Source: Brachybacterium alimentarium
GTDB lineage: Bacteria; Actinomycetota; Actinomycetes; Actinomycetales; Dermabacteraceae
Direction: 5' to 3'
Assembly (NCBI RefSeq): GCF_002332425.1
Contig: NZ_NRGS01000014.1
Location: forward strand, 124,001 to 188,000
DNA: 64,000 nt
A program made the translations under genes and the position numbers. The notes under the pieces were generated by a model. It was not told the DNA's origin. It saw nothing but the letters and a program-made list of their open reading frames with translations, and did not search any database. This document shows, one piece after another, positions 24,130 through 33,120 of the stretch. How positions within the stretch are numbered: position 1 is the stretch's first letter; every line of letters begins with the position of its first letter.

Positions 24130-26127
24130 TCACCTGTGGTCGCGTCCACGGGCCCCGCGCAGTCGCCGGACCAGGGACTTCACCTCTCGCCCAGCACGCC
24201 GAGCGGACCGGCGACCCACAATGCGAAGGTCCCCGACCGCGCCACGGAAGATGTCAACGGTGTGCTCTCCCTCATGTCGTACCGGATCTGCTTCGGCCAT
24301 GTCGCACGTTCCTGCCTCGCTGAGAGGCGAAGACTCTCCCAGCGGAACCTTCCGCTCCTCGCCGCCGCTGCGGACCAGAAGCCGACGGCTGTCTCCGCCT
24401 CGCGGCAGACTGGATGGCAACTCGACGACATACAGATCACCCGTCAACGAGGCATACGGCACCGTGGCCCACGAGCCGTCGGACGACGACGACAGGAACT
24501 CGACTGCGCCGTCGCTGAGCACGCGAGCCACGGCGAGCTCGCCTCCCCCGCGCTGCTGGACAACACCGCGGATGGTCACTTCAGGCAGCTCATTCTTCGT
24601 GAGGGTGAACCCGAGATCGACAGAAAGGTTCCCGGGACCGCGTGTGTAGTAGAGCTTTCCTACTGCGTGCGGCTCCTCTCCGCTGGAAAAGAGATAGGTC
24701 GCGTTCGTGGGGACGTCCTTGGCCTTCTGCGCGCCGAAGCGACTGACGATCTCGTCCTCGCCGAAGCGCTGGACGATGTAGGCGTCCCAGACTCCTATCG
24801 AGTATCCGCCTAGGTCCACCCGCGCCCGGATCTCATGGCCGCTGCCCGAGGACCGGGTCAGCTCCGTCACCGTCTCGGACGGGACGTCGACCTCATCGGC
24901 TGTCGAGCGGTCACGCAGTCGCAAGAAGGTCTCGGAAGAAGCGGTCCCGCTCTCCAACGCGATCGCCAAGGCACTGATCTCGAGAACCGTCCCCGTGACC
25001 GAGACCGCGGTCAGCTTGGTCTCGGCCTTCACGGTCGGAGCGTGCAGCCGGTGCGGGCCGATCTGCGCTGCCAGATCTGCGGGGACCGAGTATCGGAACG
25101 TTGTGCCGTCGTGCACCACTGGGGCATCGGTGTTCGAATGCTCCCAAGTGATGAATTCACGCAGCGCGTCCAGGTCGCCGTCGATCATGAGGTCGATCTT
25201 CGTGCGAGTACGGGGATCGAAATGCACGGCGGTGGCATCGTTGTACACCGGGGCGAGCATCTCCCGGACCCGGCCCATCTGGGTGCGCTGCTCGCCCTCC
25301 GAGAGATCCAGGAACGAGCGGCCCACGATCTGTGGGATCTCACGCCGGAACGTCCGTCGGACCACCCCGTCGCGCAGCGGACCCGGCTCGGTCCCCTTGA
25401 CGATGGCGCCGAGCACGGCGCTAGAGAGGTCGACGTACTCGATCGGCGAGCGGAACGTCCGGGTGATGTTCGAGCCGTCGTCCCGCCTCCGGATGAGGAC
25501 GTACTCGCGGTCGGCGCAAATACTGAATTTTTTCGCGGCGAGGAAGAGCGCGGCGACGAACGGCTGATCAGATCCCACACGCAGGTGCGGCGGATGGAAC
25601 GCGCCGGTGATGTCCACGAGGTCGCGCCGGAAGAGCTTCACCGCGGCGAGCGTGTTGAAGATCTTGTGCTCCACCAGGTCGGCGTCGTACACGGTCTTCT
25701 TGTACACGCTACCGGGAGTGCGCCTGCCACCGAGGCTCCCGAGCTTCGCCAGGACCACGTCGGAGTGCTCCCGTTCGGCGACGTCGACGAGTTCGCGCAG
25801 GGCGCCTGGGGCCATGACGTCGTCGGAGCCAAGGATGAAGAAGTACTTGCCGCGCGATGCCCAGACACCCTCATTGCACGGAGAAGCGGGGCTTCCGGAC
25901 TGTTCCTGGTGGATCACTCGGAAGTTCGGGTGGCGCGCGGCGTACTCGTCCACCATCTTCTCTGACCCGTCATCGGATCCGTCGTCGACGATGACGACTT
26001 CGAGCTCTTCTTCCGAGACATCCTGAACCAGCAGGGAGTCAAGCGTCTCCGCGAGGTAGGTGATCGAGTTGTAGACCGGCACCACCATCGAGACGAGAGG
26101 CGTCGTCGGTTCTGCAGCAGTCGTCAT
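24130..26127 (-). CDS. Glycosyltransferase family 2, TarS/TarP-like teichoic acid decorator
   Basis: A 665-residue protein. The first 230 residues are a GT-A domain: VSMVVPVYNS, VIVDDGSDDGS and the metal-binding ILGSDDVMAPG. A helical linker ending near residue 340 is followed by beta-rich modules of about 100 residues each, resembling the C-terminal trimerisation and polymer-binding part of S. aureus TarS and TarP. Those enzymes attach GlcNAc to poly(ribitol-phosphate). The ATG at 26127 has GGGAG upstream; the frame is open further but that sequence looks non-coding. The last 30 residues are very Arg-rich. It is divergent from the polymerase gene at 26302 and upstream of the TagGH exporter, consistent with decorating that polymer. 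Sugar is inferred. Confidence 0.82.
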   Translation of the reverse strand: MTTAAEPTTPLVSMVVPVYNSITYLAETLDSLLVQDVSEEELEVVIVDDGSDDGSEKMVDEYAARHPNFRVIHQEQSGSPASPCNEGVWASRGKYFFILGSDDVMAPGALRELVDVAEREHSDVVLAKLGSLGGRRTPGSVYKKTVYDADLVEHKIFNTLAAVKLFRRDLVDITGAFHPPHLRVGSDQPFVAALFLAAKKFSICADREYVLIRRRDDGSNITRTFRSPIEYVDLSSAVLGAIVKGTEPGPLRDGVVRRTFRREIPQIVGRSFLDLSEGEQRTQMGRVREMLAPVYNDATAVHFDPRTRTKIDLMIDGDLDALREFITWEHSNTDAPVVHDGTTFRYSVPADLAAQIGPHRLHAPTVKAETKLTAVSVTGTVLEISALAIALESGTASSETFLRLRDRSTADEVDVPSETVTELTRSSGSGHEIRARVDLGGYSIGVWDAYIVQRFGEDEIVSRFGAQKAKDVPTNATYLFSSGEEPHAVGKLYYTRGPGNLSVDLGFTLTKNELPEVTIRGVVQQRGGGELAVARVLSDGAVEFLSSSSDGSWATVPYASLTGDLYVVELPSSLPRGGDSRRLLVRSGGEERKVPLGESSPLSEAGTCDMAEADPVRHEGEHTVDIFRGAVGDLRIVGRRSARRAGREVKSLVRRLRGARGRDHR

Positions 26128-26222
26128 GGGGGGAAGCTCCCTCAGTTCGCGTTCGTGTGGCGGGATGGTCCGGCTGGAGTTCCGAACGGGCACGTCGAAG
26201 CCGGTATCCTCGGCGTGCCAGA

Positions 26223-26249
26223 TTGTCGGAGGCAAGCCCTCACTATAGG
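26223..26249 (+). promoter_or_regulatory. Candidate promoter of the polymerase gene at 26302
   Basis: TTGTCG (26223-26228) and TATAGG (26244-26249) lie in the 174-bp divergent region. The 15-base spacer is short, so only the -10 is moderately convincing. Confidence 0.3.
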
Positions 26250-26301
26250 AGGCAGAAGTCCCGACGTCCGTACGATCCGCCCACCAAGGAGCCTCTCGGC
26301 G

Positions 26302-28179
26302 ATGACTCAGAACGAAAGCCCAGGCAGCGAAGCTGCCCCCGGACGCCGGATGAGGATCCCCTGGGCCCGCATGGCGGGTCTCCGCAGGCGACTGACCCAG
26401 ACGGTGTTCGCGCTCGCCCCGCTGGTCCTGCTCGCGATCGGGGTGCACCCCGCAATCGCCGCCATCCCAGCTGTCTATCCGTTCTTCATCCTGATCCGCC
26501 GCGGGTACCGCCGTCTGCGCAAGCGTGTGTCACGCACCGCATTGTCGGGTGAGCACGGGATCCGCCTCGCGCTCGCCCTCCTCCCGCTCGGCATCGCCTG
26601 GAGCATGGGCGCCGCTGGGCCTGTCGGCTGGGTGGCACTCAGCCTCTTCACACTGGTGCCCCTGGCCGAGCCGGTCGTCGCCCGGGTCGCCCCAGGGCGC
26701 AAGCTCCGCGTTGAGAACCTTCCCGGCATCACCGACACGCGGCCTCCGCGCCTGCCCGTGAACCTCATCCTCGTCACGGACCTGTCGCTCACGGCCCTCG
26801 CGAGCATTCTGCTGCTGGTCCACGTCCCGGCGGGTGCGCTCCTCCCTCTGCCGATCATCGCGCTGGGCCTGGCTGGGTTCTCCGCACTGGACTCGTTCCA
26901 GCGCATCCGCGAGTCGGTGCACGCGGACAACGACCTCTATGCGGCCGTCGAGGCCTACGACCCCCGGTTCGTGCTGTACTACGGCGTCCCCTCGGGCTCG
27001 TCGTACCAGGTCGGGATGTGGATCGAGTACCTCGAGCGCATCGGCGAGAAGTTCATCGTCGTGCTTCGCCGAACCTCCGCCTTCCGCGAGATCGCGAACC
27101 TCACCGATGCGCCCGTGGTGGTGCGTACGAACATCTGGCAGCTCGACGATGTGATCACGCCGAACATGACCGCTGCGTTCTACGTGAACAACTCCGCCCC
27201 GAACGTTCACCTGGTCCGCTACCCGCACATGATCCATGTCCAGCTGTTGCACGGCGACAGTGACAAGGCTTCGAGCTTCAACCCCGTCACCGCGCTCTAC
27301 GACAAGGTCTTCGTAGCCGGCCAGGCCGCGATCGACCGCTACGAGGACAACGGCGTGAACATCCCGAAGGAGAAGTTCACGATCGTGGGTCGCCCGCAGG
27401 TCGAGACCGTAGAGCAGCAGGGGCCCGAGAACATCCCTGTCCAGACAGTGCTCTACGCCCCCACCTGGGAGGGGCACTACGCAGATACGAACTACGGCTC
27501 GCTGCCGGTGGGGCCGGAGATCATCCGCGAGCTGGTGGCTCGGGAGCGGACGGTCATCTTCCGCCCGCATCCCTTCAGCTACCGCAATCCCGAGGCTGCA
27601 CAGCGCATCCGAGAGATTCGACAGATTCTGACCGCGGACGCGGAGGCAACGGGCCGTGAGCACTTGTTCGGCCGCCCGGCCGAGAAGGACCTCGACGCCT
27701 TCGGCTGCTTCAACGCGGCCGACGCCATGATCTCGGACGTCTCCTCGGTGGTCCCGGACTTCCTGTACTCGGGCAAGCCGTACGGACTGGTCACAATGAC
27801 CTCGACGATCGAGGAGTTCGAGCAGGCGTTCCCGCTCGCGCGCTCCGCCTATGTCATCGATCGCGAGCTGACGAGCCTCGGCGACGCTCTCGACGAGCTG
27901 CTGGTGCACGATTCCAAGGCGGATCAGCGCAAGGCCACCCGCGATCATTACCTCGGCCCGTTCCCGTCCGAGAACTATGCCGATGCCTTCGTCGATGCCG
28001 CGCGACACGTCGTGCTCCATGAGCGCAAGTCGATTGCCGCGCAGAACGCTCCCACCGAGCGTGAGGAGGGAGGCTCCGAGGAGCAGACTTCCGAGGGCCA
28101 GGACTCCCCGAACGCCATCAGCAGCGGCCAGGAGGATGTCGGTGAGGACGACGGACAGGATCAGGAGAGCGAGAACTGA
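26302..28179 (+). CDS. Membrane-anchored CDP-alditol polymerase (TarL/TagF-like)
   Basis: A 625-residue protein with two parts. Residues 30-220 hold about five or six hydrophobic helices, an unusual N-terminal membrane domain for this family. Residues 260-580 are a CDP-glycerol glycerophosphotransferase domain with QLLHGDSDK, FVAGQAAIDRY, VGRPQVE, YAPTWEG, FRPHPF and SDVSSVVPDFL followed by SGKP. The last 40 residues are an acidic Glu/Gln/Ser tail. It should extend the alditol-phosphate chain; with tarI nearby, ribitol is the likely monomer. ATG at 26302 follows AAGGAG by ten bases. It shares the motif set with the gene at 15520, so one may prime and the other polymerise. A strong terminator follows. 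Confidence 0.87.
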   Translation: MTQNESPGSEAAPGRRMRIPWARMAGLRRRLTQTVFALAPLVLLAIGVHPAIAAIPAVYPFFILIRRGYRRLRKRVSRTALSGEHGIRLALALLPLGIAWSMGAAGPVGWVALSLFTLVPLAEPVVARVAPGRKLRVENLPGITDTRPPRLPVNLILVTDLSLTALASILLLVHVPAGALLPLPIIALGLAGFSALDSFQRIRESVHADNDLYAAVEAYDPRFVLYYGVPSGSSYQVGMWIEYLERIGEKFIVVLRRTSAFREIANLTDAPVVVRTNIWQLDDVITPNMTAAFYVNNSAPNVHLVRYPHMIHVQLLHGDSDKASSFNPVTALYDKVFVAGQAAIDRYEDNGVNIPKEKFTIVGRPQVETVEQQGPENIPVQTVLYAPTWEGHYADTNYGSLPVGPEIIRELVARERTVIFRPHPFSYRNPEAAQRIREIRQILTADAEATGREHLFGRPAEKDLDAFGCFNAADAMISDVSSVVPDFLYSGKPYGLVTMTSTIEEFEQAFPLARSAYVIDRELTSLGDALDELLVHDSKADQRKATRDHYLGPFPSENYADAFVDAARHVVLHERKSIAAQNAPTEREEGGSEEQTSEGQDSPNAISSGQEDVGEDDGQDQESEN

Positions 28180-28233
28180 TCCTGTTCAGCTGATCGCTCG
28201 GCGGTCACCCCGTCGAAGCTCTGACACAAGACA

Positions 28234-28267
28234 CTGAGGCCCGGATCCATGTGGATCCGGGCCTCAG
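28234..28267 (+). terminator. Terminator hairpin after the polymerase gene
   Basis: CTGAGGCCCGGATCCA (28234-28249) pairs with TGGATCCGGGCCTCAG (28252-28267), leaving an effective 4-base loop. It lies between the convergent polymerase and jetB genes. Confidence 0.8.
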
Positions 28268-28390
28268 CGCTATATGCCTGGTGTCGCTGTCCTCGTCCGG
28301 AATGTCAGCTGCGTCGGCTTCCGGTCCGGCGTCACGTCTTGGCGTCAGCGCGCCCTGACCATCCGGTCGAACGCTCGCCGCATGTCGCGC

Positions 28391-29089
28391 TCAGACGTCG
28401 TCGGAACCCGCAGCGGGAGTCGGTGACTCGTCGTCGTCCTGAGTCTCGTCGGCCGGATCCTCGAGCCCGCCCACGCCGGCCTCCCGGTACAGCGCGATGA
28501 ACTCGCGGGCGGTGTCCGGGCCGATCATGAGCCGCAGCACCGGGGAGACCTCGTAGTCGTCGCCCTGCTCGTCCAGCAGGCCCGCACGCTGGATCTTGGC
28601 GATCGACGCACGCACCTCCTTGGCGAAGCCGGCCTCGTCGGTGGAGGTGGTGCGGCGATAGGCGGCCAGCGCCTGCTGGACCTCCGCCTCGGAGACCACG
28701 GTGCGCTGGCCGCGGGAGGACTGGGTGAGCAGCATTTGCCGCAGGACCAGCAGGAGCACCGAGTCCAGACGGTTCAGGCCGGTCAGGCGGCGCAGCAGTT
28801 TCGGAGCGTCGGCGTCGGCCTCGCTCTGGCGCACGAAGGCGACCTGGGCGTCGTCGTCCACCACCAGCTCGAGGAAGATATCGGCCAGACGGGTCTCGAT
28901 CGCCGCGCGGTCGCGCAGGAGCTGCGCGTAGCGGGCGGGGTCCCGCCGGCCGTCGAGGAACGGGCCCTGCATGAGGTGCACGAGCACCCGTCGGGACTCG
29001 TCCACGAGCGCGGAGCCGGGCAGGGACGGCGACTCCTCGCCGGGGTCCGGGGCGTCGTCGGCTGCGGTGCGGAACGCTGAGCTGGTCAC
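28391..29089 (-). CDS. jetB: Wadjet JetB / MksE (DUF4194)
   Basis: A 232-residue protein of the DUF4194 family, the kite-like (winged-helix) subunit that binds the JetA kleisin. Family hallmarks: RRVLVHLMQGPFLDG near the N-terminus, FLELVVDDDAQVAFVRQ, the LDSVLLLVLRQMLL helix, and the conserved C-terminal EVSPVLRLM. The ends are acidic and low-complexity. The likely start is GTG at 29089, without a clear ribosome binding site. In canonical systems jetB lies directly between jetA and jetC; here jetA is 4.1 kb upstream and jetC 16 kb downstream on the same strand. It is divergent from a low-complexity membrane-anchored protein. Confidence 0.88.
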   Translation of the reverse strand: MTSSAFRTAADDAPDPGEESPSLPGSALVDESRRVLVHLMQGPFLDGRRDPARYAQLLRDRAAIETRLADIFLELVVDDDAQVAFVRQSEADADAPKLLRRLTGLNRLDSVLLLVLRQMLLTQSSRGQRTVVSEAEVQQALAAYRRTTSTDEAGFAKEVRASIAKIQRAGLLDEQGDDYEVSPVLRLMIGPDTAREFIALYREAGVGGLEDPADETQDDDESPTPAAGSDDV

Positions 29090-29268
29090 AGGGACTCACC
29101 TTACCGGCGACCCCGCGGCGGCGGCGATATCACGGACGTGAACGGGGCCATGACGAGACCCGTGGAGGCGAACTTCGTGCGTTCGGGCGGCAGATCTGGT
29201 GCAATCGTGTCGAGAGCAGGATTCCCTTCGCTCGATCGAGCGGAGGAGCCGATAGCAAGGAGCCGACG

Positions 29269-30942
29269 ATGAACGACCTCCCCATCTCATTGCCCGTCCT
29301 CATCGGAATCATCGTGGTAGTGCTCGTCCTCCTGGTCATTCTGATCGTGGTGGGCGCGCAGTCCTCGAAGCGCCGCAAGGCCCAGCAGCAGGAAGAAGAC
29401 CGTCGGCGCGCCGACGAGCTCCGGCAGGAAGCGCAGGCGAAGGACAGAGCCGTCCAGGAGCGCGACCTGACGGCGAAGGAGTCCGAGCTCGAGGCCGACC
29501 GTGCCCGTCTGGACGCGCAGAAGAAGGCGAAGGCGGCCGAGCAGGAGCAGGTGGCCGCCGAGCGTCGCCGCCAGGAGGCCGATCAGCAGCGTGCGTCGGT
29601 CGAGCAGGAGCGCAGCTCCGTGGATGAGCAGCTCGCCGAGGCGGATCGGCTCGATCCCGATACCCCCGCCGATGGCCGTCGGGCCGCGGCCGGTGGCGCC
29701 GCAGCAGGCGGCGCAGTGGCCGGTGGCACCGCTGCCGGTGCCGCCGCGCACGAGGGCGGTCGCCGCAAGGCCGACGGCCCCGTCCGTGACGAGGCAGGTC
29801 GTGGTGAGCCGGTGCGTGAGGCCGCTGGCCCCGCCGGAGCCGACCCCGGCGCGCACCGTGCCGATCAGCCCGCTCCCGAGCGAGGGGCGGCCCCTGAGCG
29901 GCGTGCCCCGGAGCGCGACGAGGATGCGCTCCGCTCCCCCGATCACCGCGACGCCGGTGCCGGAGCTGTCGGCGGAGCCGGCGCGGCCGGCGCCGGAGCT
30001 GCCGCTGCCCCCGGTGCGGAGGATCGGGACGCATACGGCCGCGGAACGCACGACACCCGTGAGACCCGCGAGACCCGCGATGCTGCCGCGTCCCGCGAGG
30101 GCCGCGGTGCACAGGAACCGCTCGCTCCCCGCGAGGACCGCGGCGAGCCGATCGAGCGTGACCGCTCAGGCCATCCCGGTGCCGGCGCTGCCGGTGCTGC
30201 GGGAGTCGGTGCCGCCGGTGCCGGGACCGCAGGTGCGCCCCCGCGCGATGAGTCGATCGGCCGGGACGCCCGCGCCGAGCAGGCTCCTGCCGGCGACGGA
30301 CCCCGTCAGGGAGAGCCGCTGGATGACGAGACCCTCCGCGATCGCGTCCACCGCGACGACGACGCGGCCAGCGCCCAGGGCCGCGCCGAGACTGCGGAGC
30401 GCGGGAGCGTCGAGGGCCGCGGCGGCAGTGCCCCCGCACAGCCGGCCGATCATCCGGTGCAGCGCTCTGCGCCGAACGATGCCGGTGCTCCGCCGACCGG
30501 TGCCCATGCCGGCGGCGCGGCGGCCGGTGGCGCAGCCGGAGCCGGTGCCGGCGCCGCGGCGCAGCCCACCTCGCGGGAGGACGCCGAGGCCGCACGCTTC
30601 GGCGAGCAGCCCGGACAGGCCTCGCCCTACGGGGCGGGTCAGTACGGGGCGGAGCCGGCCGAGTTCCAGCAGGACGGCTACGACGAGCACATCCGGACCG
30701 TGAACCCGGACGATTCCGGACAGCCGCACCAGGGCCGGCCCCTCACCCGGGACGACGGCGGCCAGACGGAGCCGCGCTTCGAGGACGCCGACGGGAATGT
30801 CCCGCCGAGCGCCCCGGAGTTCCGTGACCCCCGTGAGGAGAATCCGCAGCGGGGCCGTCACGCCGGCGGCCAGGGAATCGAGGGCGAGCGCCTGGACGAC
30901 GGCGAGCGTCTGGACGAGGACGGCCCGGACCTCCGCGGCTGA
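29269..30942 (+). CDS. Low-complexity membrane-anchored protein of unknown function
   Basis: A 557-residue protein I do not recognise. Residues 5-28 form one hydrophobic helix (IVVVLVLLVILIVV). Residues 30-125 are a charged coiled coil rich in Glu, Arg, Gln and Ala. The rest is largely disordered, with Ala/Gly runs alternating with Arg/Asp/Glu stretches, and short internal repeats such as TRETRETR and several AAGGAAAGG-like blocks. The C-terminal 100 residues are acidic with less repetition. The ATG at 29269 follows AAGGAG by about eight bases. It probably projects from the membrane into the cytoplasm. It is divergent from jetB across 179 bases and ends at a strong terminator. Confidence 0.75.
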   Translation: MNDLPISLPVLIGIIVVVLVLLVILIVVGAQSSKRRKAQQQEEDRRRADELRQEAQAKDRAVQERDLTAKESELEADRARLDAQKKAKAAEQEQVAAERRRQEADQQRASVEQERSSVDEQLAEADRLDPDTPADGRRAAAGGAAAGGAVAGGTAAGAAAHEGGRRKADGPVRDEAGRGEPVREAAGPAGADPGAHRADQPAPERGAAPERRAPERDEDALRSPDHRDAGAGAVGGAGAAGAGAAAAPGAEDRDAYGRGTHDTRETRETRDAAASREGRGAQEPLAPREDRGEPIERDRSGHPGAGAAGAAGVGAAGAGTAGAPPRDESIGRDARAEQAPAGDGPRQGEPLDDETLRDRVHRDDDAASAQGRAETAERGSVEGRGGSAPAQPADHPVQRSAPNDAGAPPTGAHAGGAAAGGAAGAGAGAAAQPTSREDAEAARFGEQPGQASPYGAGQYGAEPAEFQQDGYDEHIRTVNPDDSGQPHQGRPLTRDDGGQTEPRFEDADGNVPPSAPEFRDPREENPQRGRHAGGQGIEGERLDDGERLDEDGPDLRG

Positions 30943-30961
30943 CTTCCTCCACTGCTCCACA

Positions 30962-31003
30962 CACTGCGGGCCGGGAACCTTCCGAGGTTCCCGGCCCGCA
31001 GTG
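30962..31003 (+). terminator. Very strong terminator hairpin
   Basis: CACTGCGGGCCGGGAACCT (30962-30980) pairs perfectly with AGGTTCCCGGCCCGCAGTG (30985-31003) around a TCCG tetraloop, 20 bases after the low-complexity gene. Confidence 0.9.
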
Positions 31004-31038
31004 CGTGTGAGGCGTGAGTCGCGTGTGAGGCGTGAGTC
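31003..31038. repeat. Two exact tandem copies of an 18-bp sequence
   Basis: GCGTGTGAGGCGTGAGTC occurs at 31003-31020 and again at 31021-31038, next to the terminator hairpin. Confidence 0.85.
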
Positions 31039-31047
31039 CGCGACGCG

Positions 31048-31278
31048 TCAGGCGCCCTTGCGGACGGTGATCGTCCAGCCGGCCTCGCCCGCGCGGTCGA
31101 AGGCGACCACGTCGTGGCCCGCCTCAGCGGCCCACTGCGGCAGCGAGTCCGTCGCCTGCGTGCAGTCGAATCCGATGATCAGGTCATCGCCGGTGGTCAG
31201 CTGCTCCATCGCGTTCTTCGCGTCGATCAGCGGGAACGGGCAGACGGCGCCGTTGGTCTCGAGGGTGTAAGCGGCCAT
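31048..31278 (-). CDS. tsuB: TusA-family sulfur carrier (TsuB/YeeD-like)
   Basis: A 76-residue protein with the TusA/SirA fold. Cys13 in the motif CPFPLIDAKNAM (CPxP) carries the persulfide or thiosulfonate group. In the characterised pair, YeeD/TsuB works with the membrane protein YeeE/TsuA to take up and process thiosulfate. The ATG at 31278 has an ideal AGGAGG upstream. It lies 74 bases after the transporter gene on the same strand, so the two form an operon. Confidence 0.87.
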   Translation of the reverse strand: MAAYTLETNGAVCPFPLIDAKNAMEQLTTGDDLIIGFDCTQATDSLPQWAAEAGHDVVAFDRAGEAGWTITVRKGA

Positions 31279-31352
31279 GGGGTCCTCCTGGAGTGCAGTG
31301 GCAGTAGTCGTGGGATCGGGAAGTTCGACGGGCTCGATACGCGGGGCGCGGG

Positions 31353-32432
31353 TCAAGCCGCGGGGGTGAGCACGGGGGCGGGACGGTTCGAGGCGGCGGC
31401 CCGCTGCGGGCGCACCAGCAGGAACCAGGCAGCGCCCCAGGTGCCGAGGATGATCGCGATCAGCGACACCCAGCCCTGGTAGCTGAACAGGCTCGTCTCC
31501 ACGAGGGAGTTGCCGATGGTGCAGCCGCCGGCCAGCGCCGCACCGACACCCATCGCGACACCGCCTCCCGCGCTGCGCAGGATGGTCGATGCGTCCGGCA
31601 CGCGCCAGCGGAACTCACCGGCGAGCTTCGCGGCGATGAACGACCCGACCAGGATGCCGAGCACGAGCATCACGGACCAGTCCACGAGGGTCACGTCGCC
31701 GGTGGACAGGAAGGTGACGATCTTGGCCGACGGCGTGGTGATGCCGAGGCCGCCGTTGCGGCCGGCGGCGGTGGAGGCCACCCAGGCGAGGATCGCGATC
31801 AGGCCCAGCAGCACACCGCCCACCCACGGGCTCCAGGGGATGTCGGCGAGGTAGTGGCCGATCCCGGTGCGACGCGCCGGCAGGGAGACGGCGGGCCGGC
31901 CCGCCGAGCGTGCGGCGTTGCGGCGCACCTGCCACACCACGAGCGCGGCGACGAGCCCGGCGAAGACGACCGTCGGCACCCAGACGCTCACGCCGAGGGT
32001 CTCCTGGATCGTGGCGGAGCCGACGGTACGTGCGCGGGCGGCCTCCGTGAAGCCTCCCAGCGGGCCGAACTTCATGACCGCGGCGAACAGGGCGTAGAAG
32101 ATCAGCGCCACCCATGAACCGATCAGTCCCTCGCCGGCGCGGTAGTACGTGCCGGTGGCGCAGCCGCCGGCGAGGATGATGCCCACGCCGAAGATCAGCC
32201 CGCCGCCGATCACGGCCAGCGGTGCGAAGGACGCGGCCTCGGGAGAGAGCACGCCCGCGCTGGTGAGCGCGGCGACCCCGACGGCCTGGATGGCGATCGC
32301 CAGCACGAACGGGGTGAAGTAGCGGGTGGAGCGGGAGAGGTAGATGTCGCGGAAGGCGCCGGTGACGCAGAAGCGGGAGCGCTGCAGCACGTAGCCGAGC
32401 GCAGCGCCGATGAGGAGGCCGGTGAGAATCAT
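31353..32432 (-). CDS. tsuA: Thiosulfate transporter, YeeE/YedE family (TsuA-like)
   Basis: A 359-residue integral membrane protein with about nine to ten helices arranged as two related halves. Cysteines that relay thiosulfate in TsuA are conserved: RSRFC near residue 22, GGCATG in the first half and GGCTIG in the second half. It should import thiosulfate (or a related sulfur species) as a cysteine sulfur source, passing it to the TusA-like protein encoded next. The ATG at 32432 is followed at once by the first helix. An inverted repeat 23 bases upstream may be an operator. Confidence 0.88.
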   Translation of the reverse strand: MILTGLLIGAALGYVLQRSRFCVTGAFRDIYLSRSTRYFTPFVLAIAIQAVGVAALTSAGVLSPEAASFAPLAVIGGGLIFGVGIILAGGCATGTYYRAGEGLIGSWVALIFYALFAAVMKFGPLGGFTEAARARTVGSATIQETLGVSVWVPTVVFAGLVAALVVWQVRRNAARSAGRPAVSLPARRTGIGHYLADIPWSPWVGGVLLGLIAILAWVASTAAGRNGGLGITTPSAKIVTFLSTGDVTLVDWSVMLVLGILVGSFIAAKLAGEFRWRVPDASTILRSAGGGVAMGVGAALAGGCTIGNSLVETSLFSYQGWVSLIAIILGTWGAAWFLLVRPQRAAASNRPAPVLTPAA

Positions 32433-32454
32433 TCGCCCAACGGTAGCTAAGGGA

Positions 32455-32477
32455 TGACATAAGCGGAACCCATGTCA
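32455..32477. promoter_or_regulatory. Inverted repeat upstream of tsuA
   Basis: TGACAT (32455-32460) and ATGTCA (32472-32477) form a perfect 6-bp inverted repeat with 11 bases between, 23 bases before the tsuA start. Position and symmetry suit a repressor site. Confidence 0.4.
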
Positions 32478-32619
32478 CGGTTCATGACCGACTGGCTGCG
32501 CTGCGGAGCCGATGCGGGGACGGCGAGGAGCCGGGAGTCGGCACGCTCGGCGGACGGGAGGCGGGGTAGGGACGGGCAACCGGGGCGACTCGCTCGCATC
32601 CCAGTGCCAGACTTGGCCC

Positions 32620-33045
32620 ATGCCCCCGAATCAGCCGGATCAGCCGGATCAGCCGGATCAGCTGGATCAGCCGCATCAGCCTCGCCCTCGCGCCCGCATG
32701 GACGACGTCACCGTCGAGCGGGTGCTGCGCGTGGTCGAGGCGATCCCGCCTGGCCGGGTCGCGGCCTATGGCGAGGTGGGAGCGATCGTGGGCGTCGGCC
32801 CGCGGCTCGTCGGCCGCATCATGCGCACCTGGGGCTCGGGGGTGCCGTGGTGGCGCGTCACCAACGCCGCAGGCGACCACCCCCTGCTGGCGCGCGCCCT
32901 CCCCCATTGGGAGGCGGAAGGCATCGTGGTGAAGCCCAACGGGCGCGGCTGCCGGATGGCGGAGTTCGGCGCGGACCTCGACCTCCTGGCCGAAGCGGCC
33001 GAGCGCGCCTGCGCAGACCTGGCAGATCTGGCAGATCTGGAATAA
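32620..33045 (+). CDS. Alkyltransferase-like (ATL/MGMT-family) DNA-binding protein
   Basis: A protein of 141 residues with the DNA-binding domain of O6-alkylguanine-DNA alkyltransferase: IPPGRVAAYGEVGAIVG, the Arg-finger helix and PWWRVTNAAGD. The catalytic PCHR motif is PWWR here, so no alkyl-accepting cysteine is present; such ATL proteins flag O6-alkylguanine lesions for nucleotide excision repair. The start is uncertain: ATG at 32620 includes a repeated Gln-Pro-Asp tract, while ATG at 32698 begins right at the conserved domain (MDDVTVERV). The C-terminus ends in a short Ala-Asp-Leu repeat. It is divergent from tsuA and convergent with jetA. Confidence 0.85.
   Translation: MPPNQPDQPDQPDQLDQPHQPRPRARMDDVTVERVLRVVEAIPPGRVAAYGEVGAIVGVGPRLVGRIMRTWGSGVPWWRVTNAAGDHPLLARALPHWEAEGIVVKPNGRGCRMAEFGADLDLLAEAAERACADLADLADLE
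32632..32676 (+). repeat. Five 9-bp repeats at the start of the ATL gene
   Basis: CAGCCGGAT units at 32632, 32641 and 32650 are exact; 32659 (CAGCTGGAT) and 32668 (CAGCCGCAT) are variants. If translated they give a (Gln-Pro-Asp)n tract. Confidence 0.85.
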
Positions 33046-33120
33046 CCGGCAGATCTCAGCGCAGATCCCACGGGGTCGCACCGCGCGCAGGACTGACGCC
33101 GCTGACTCCCTACGGCACGT

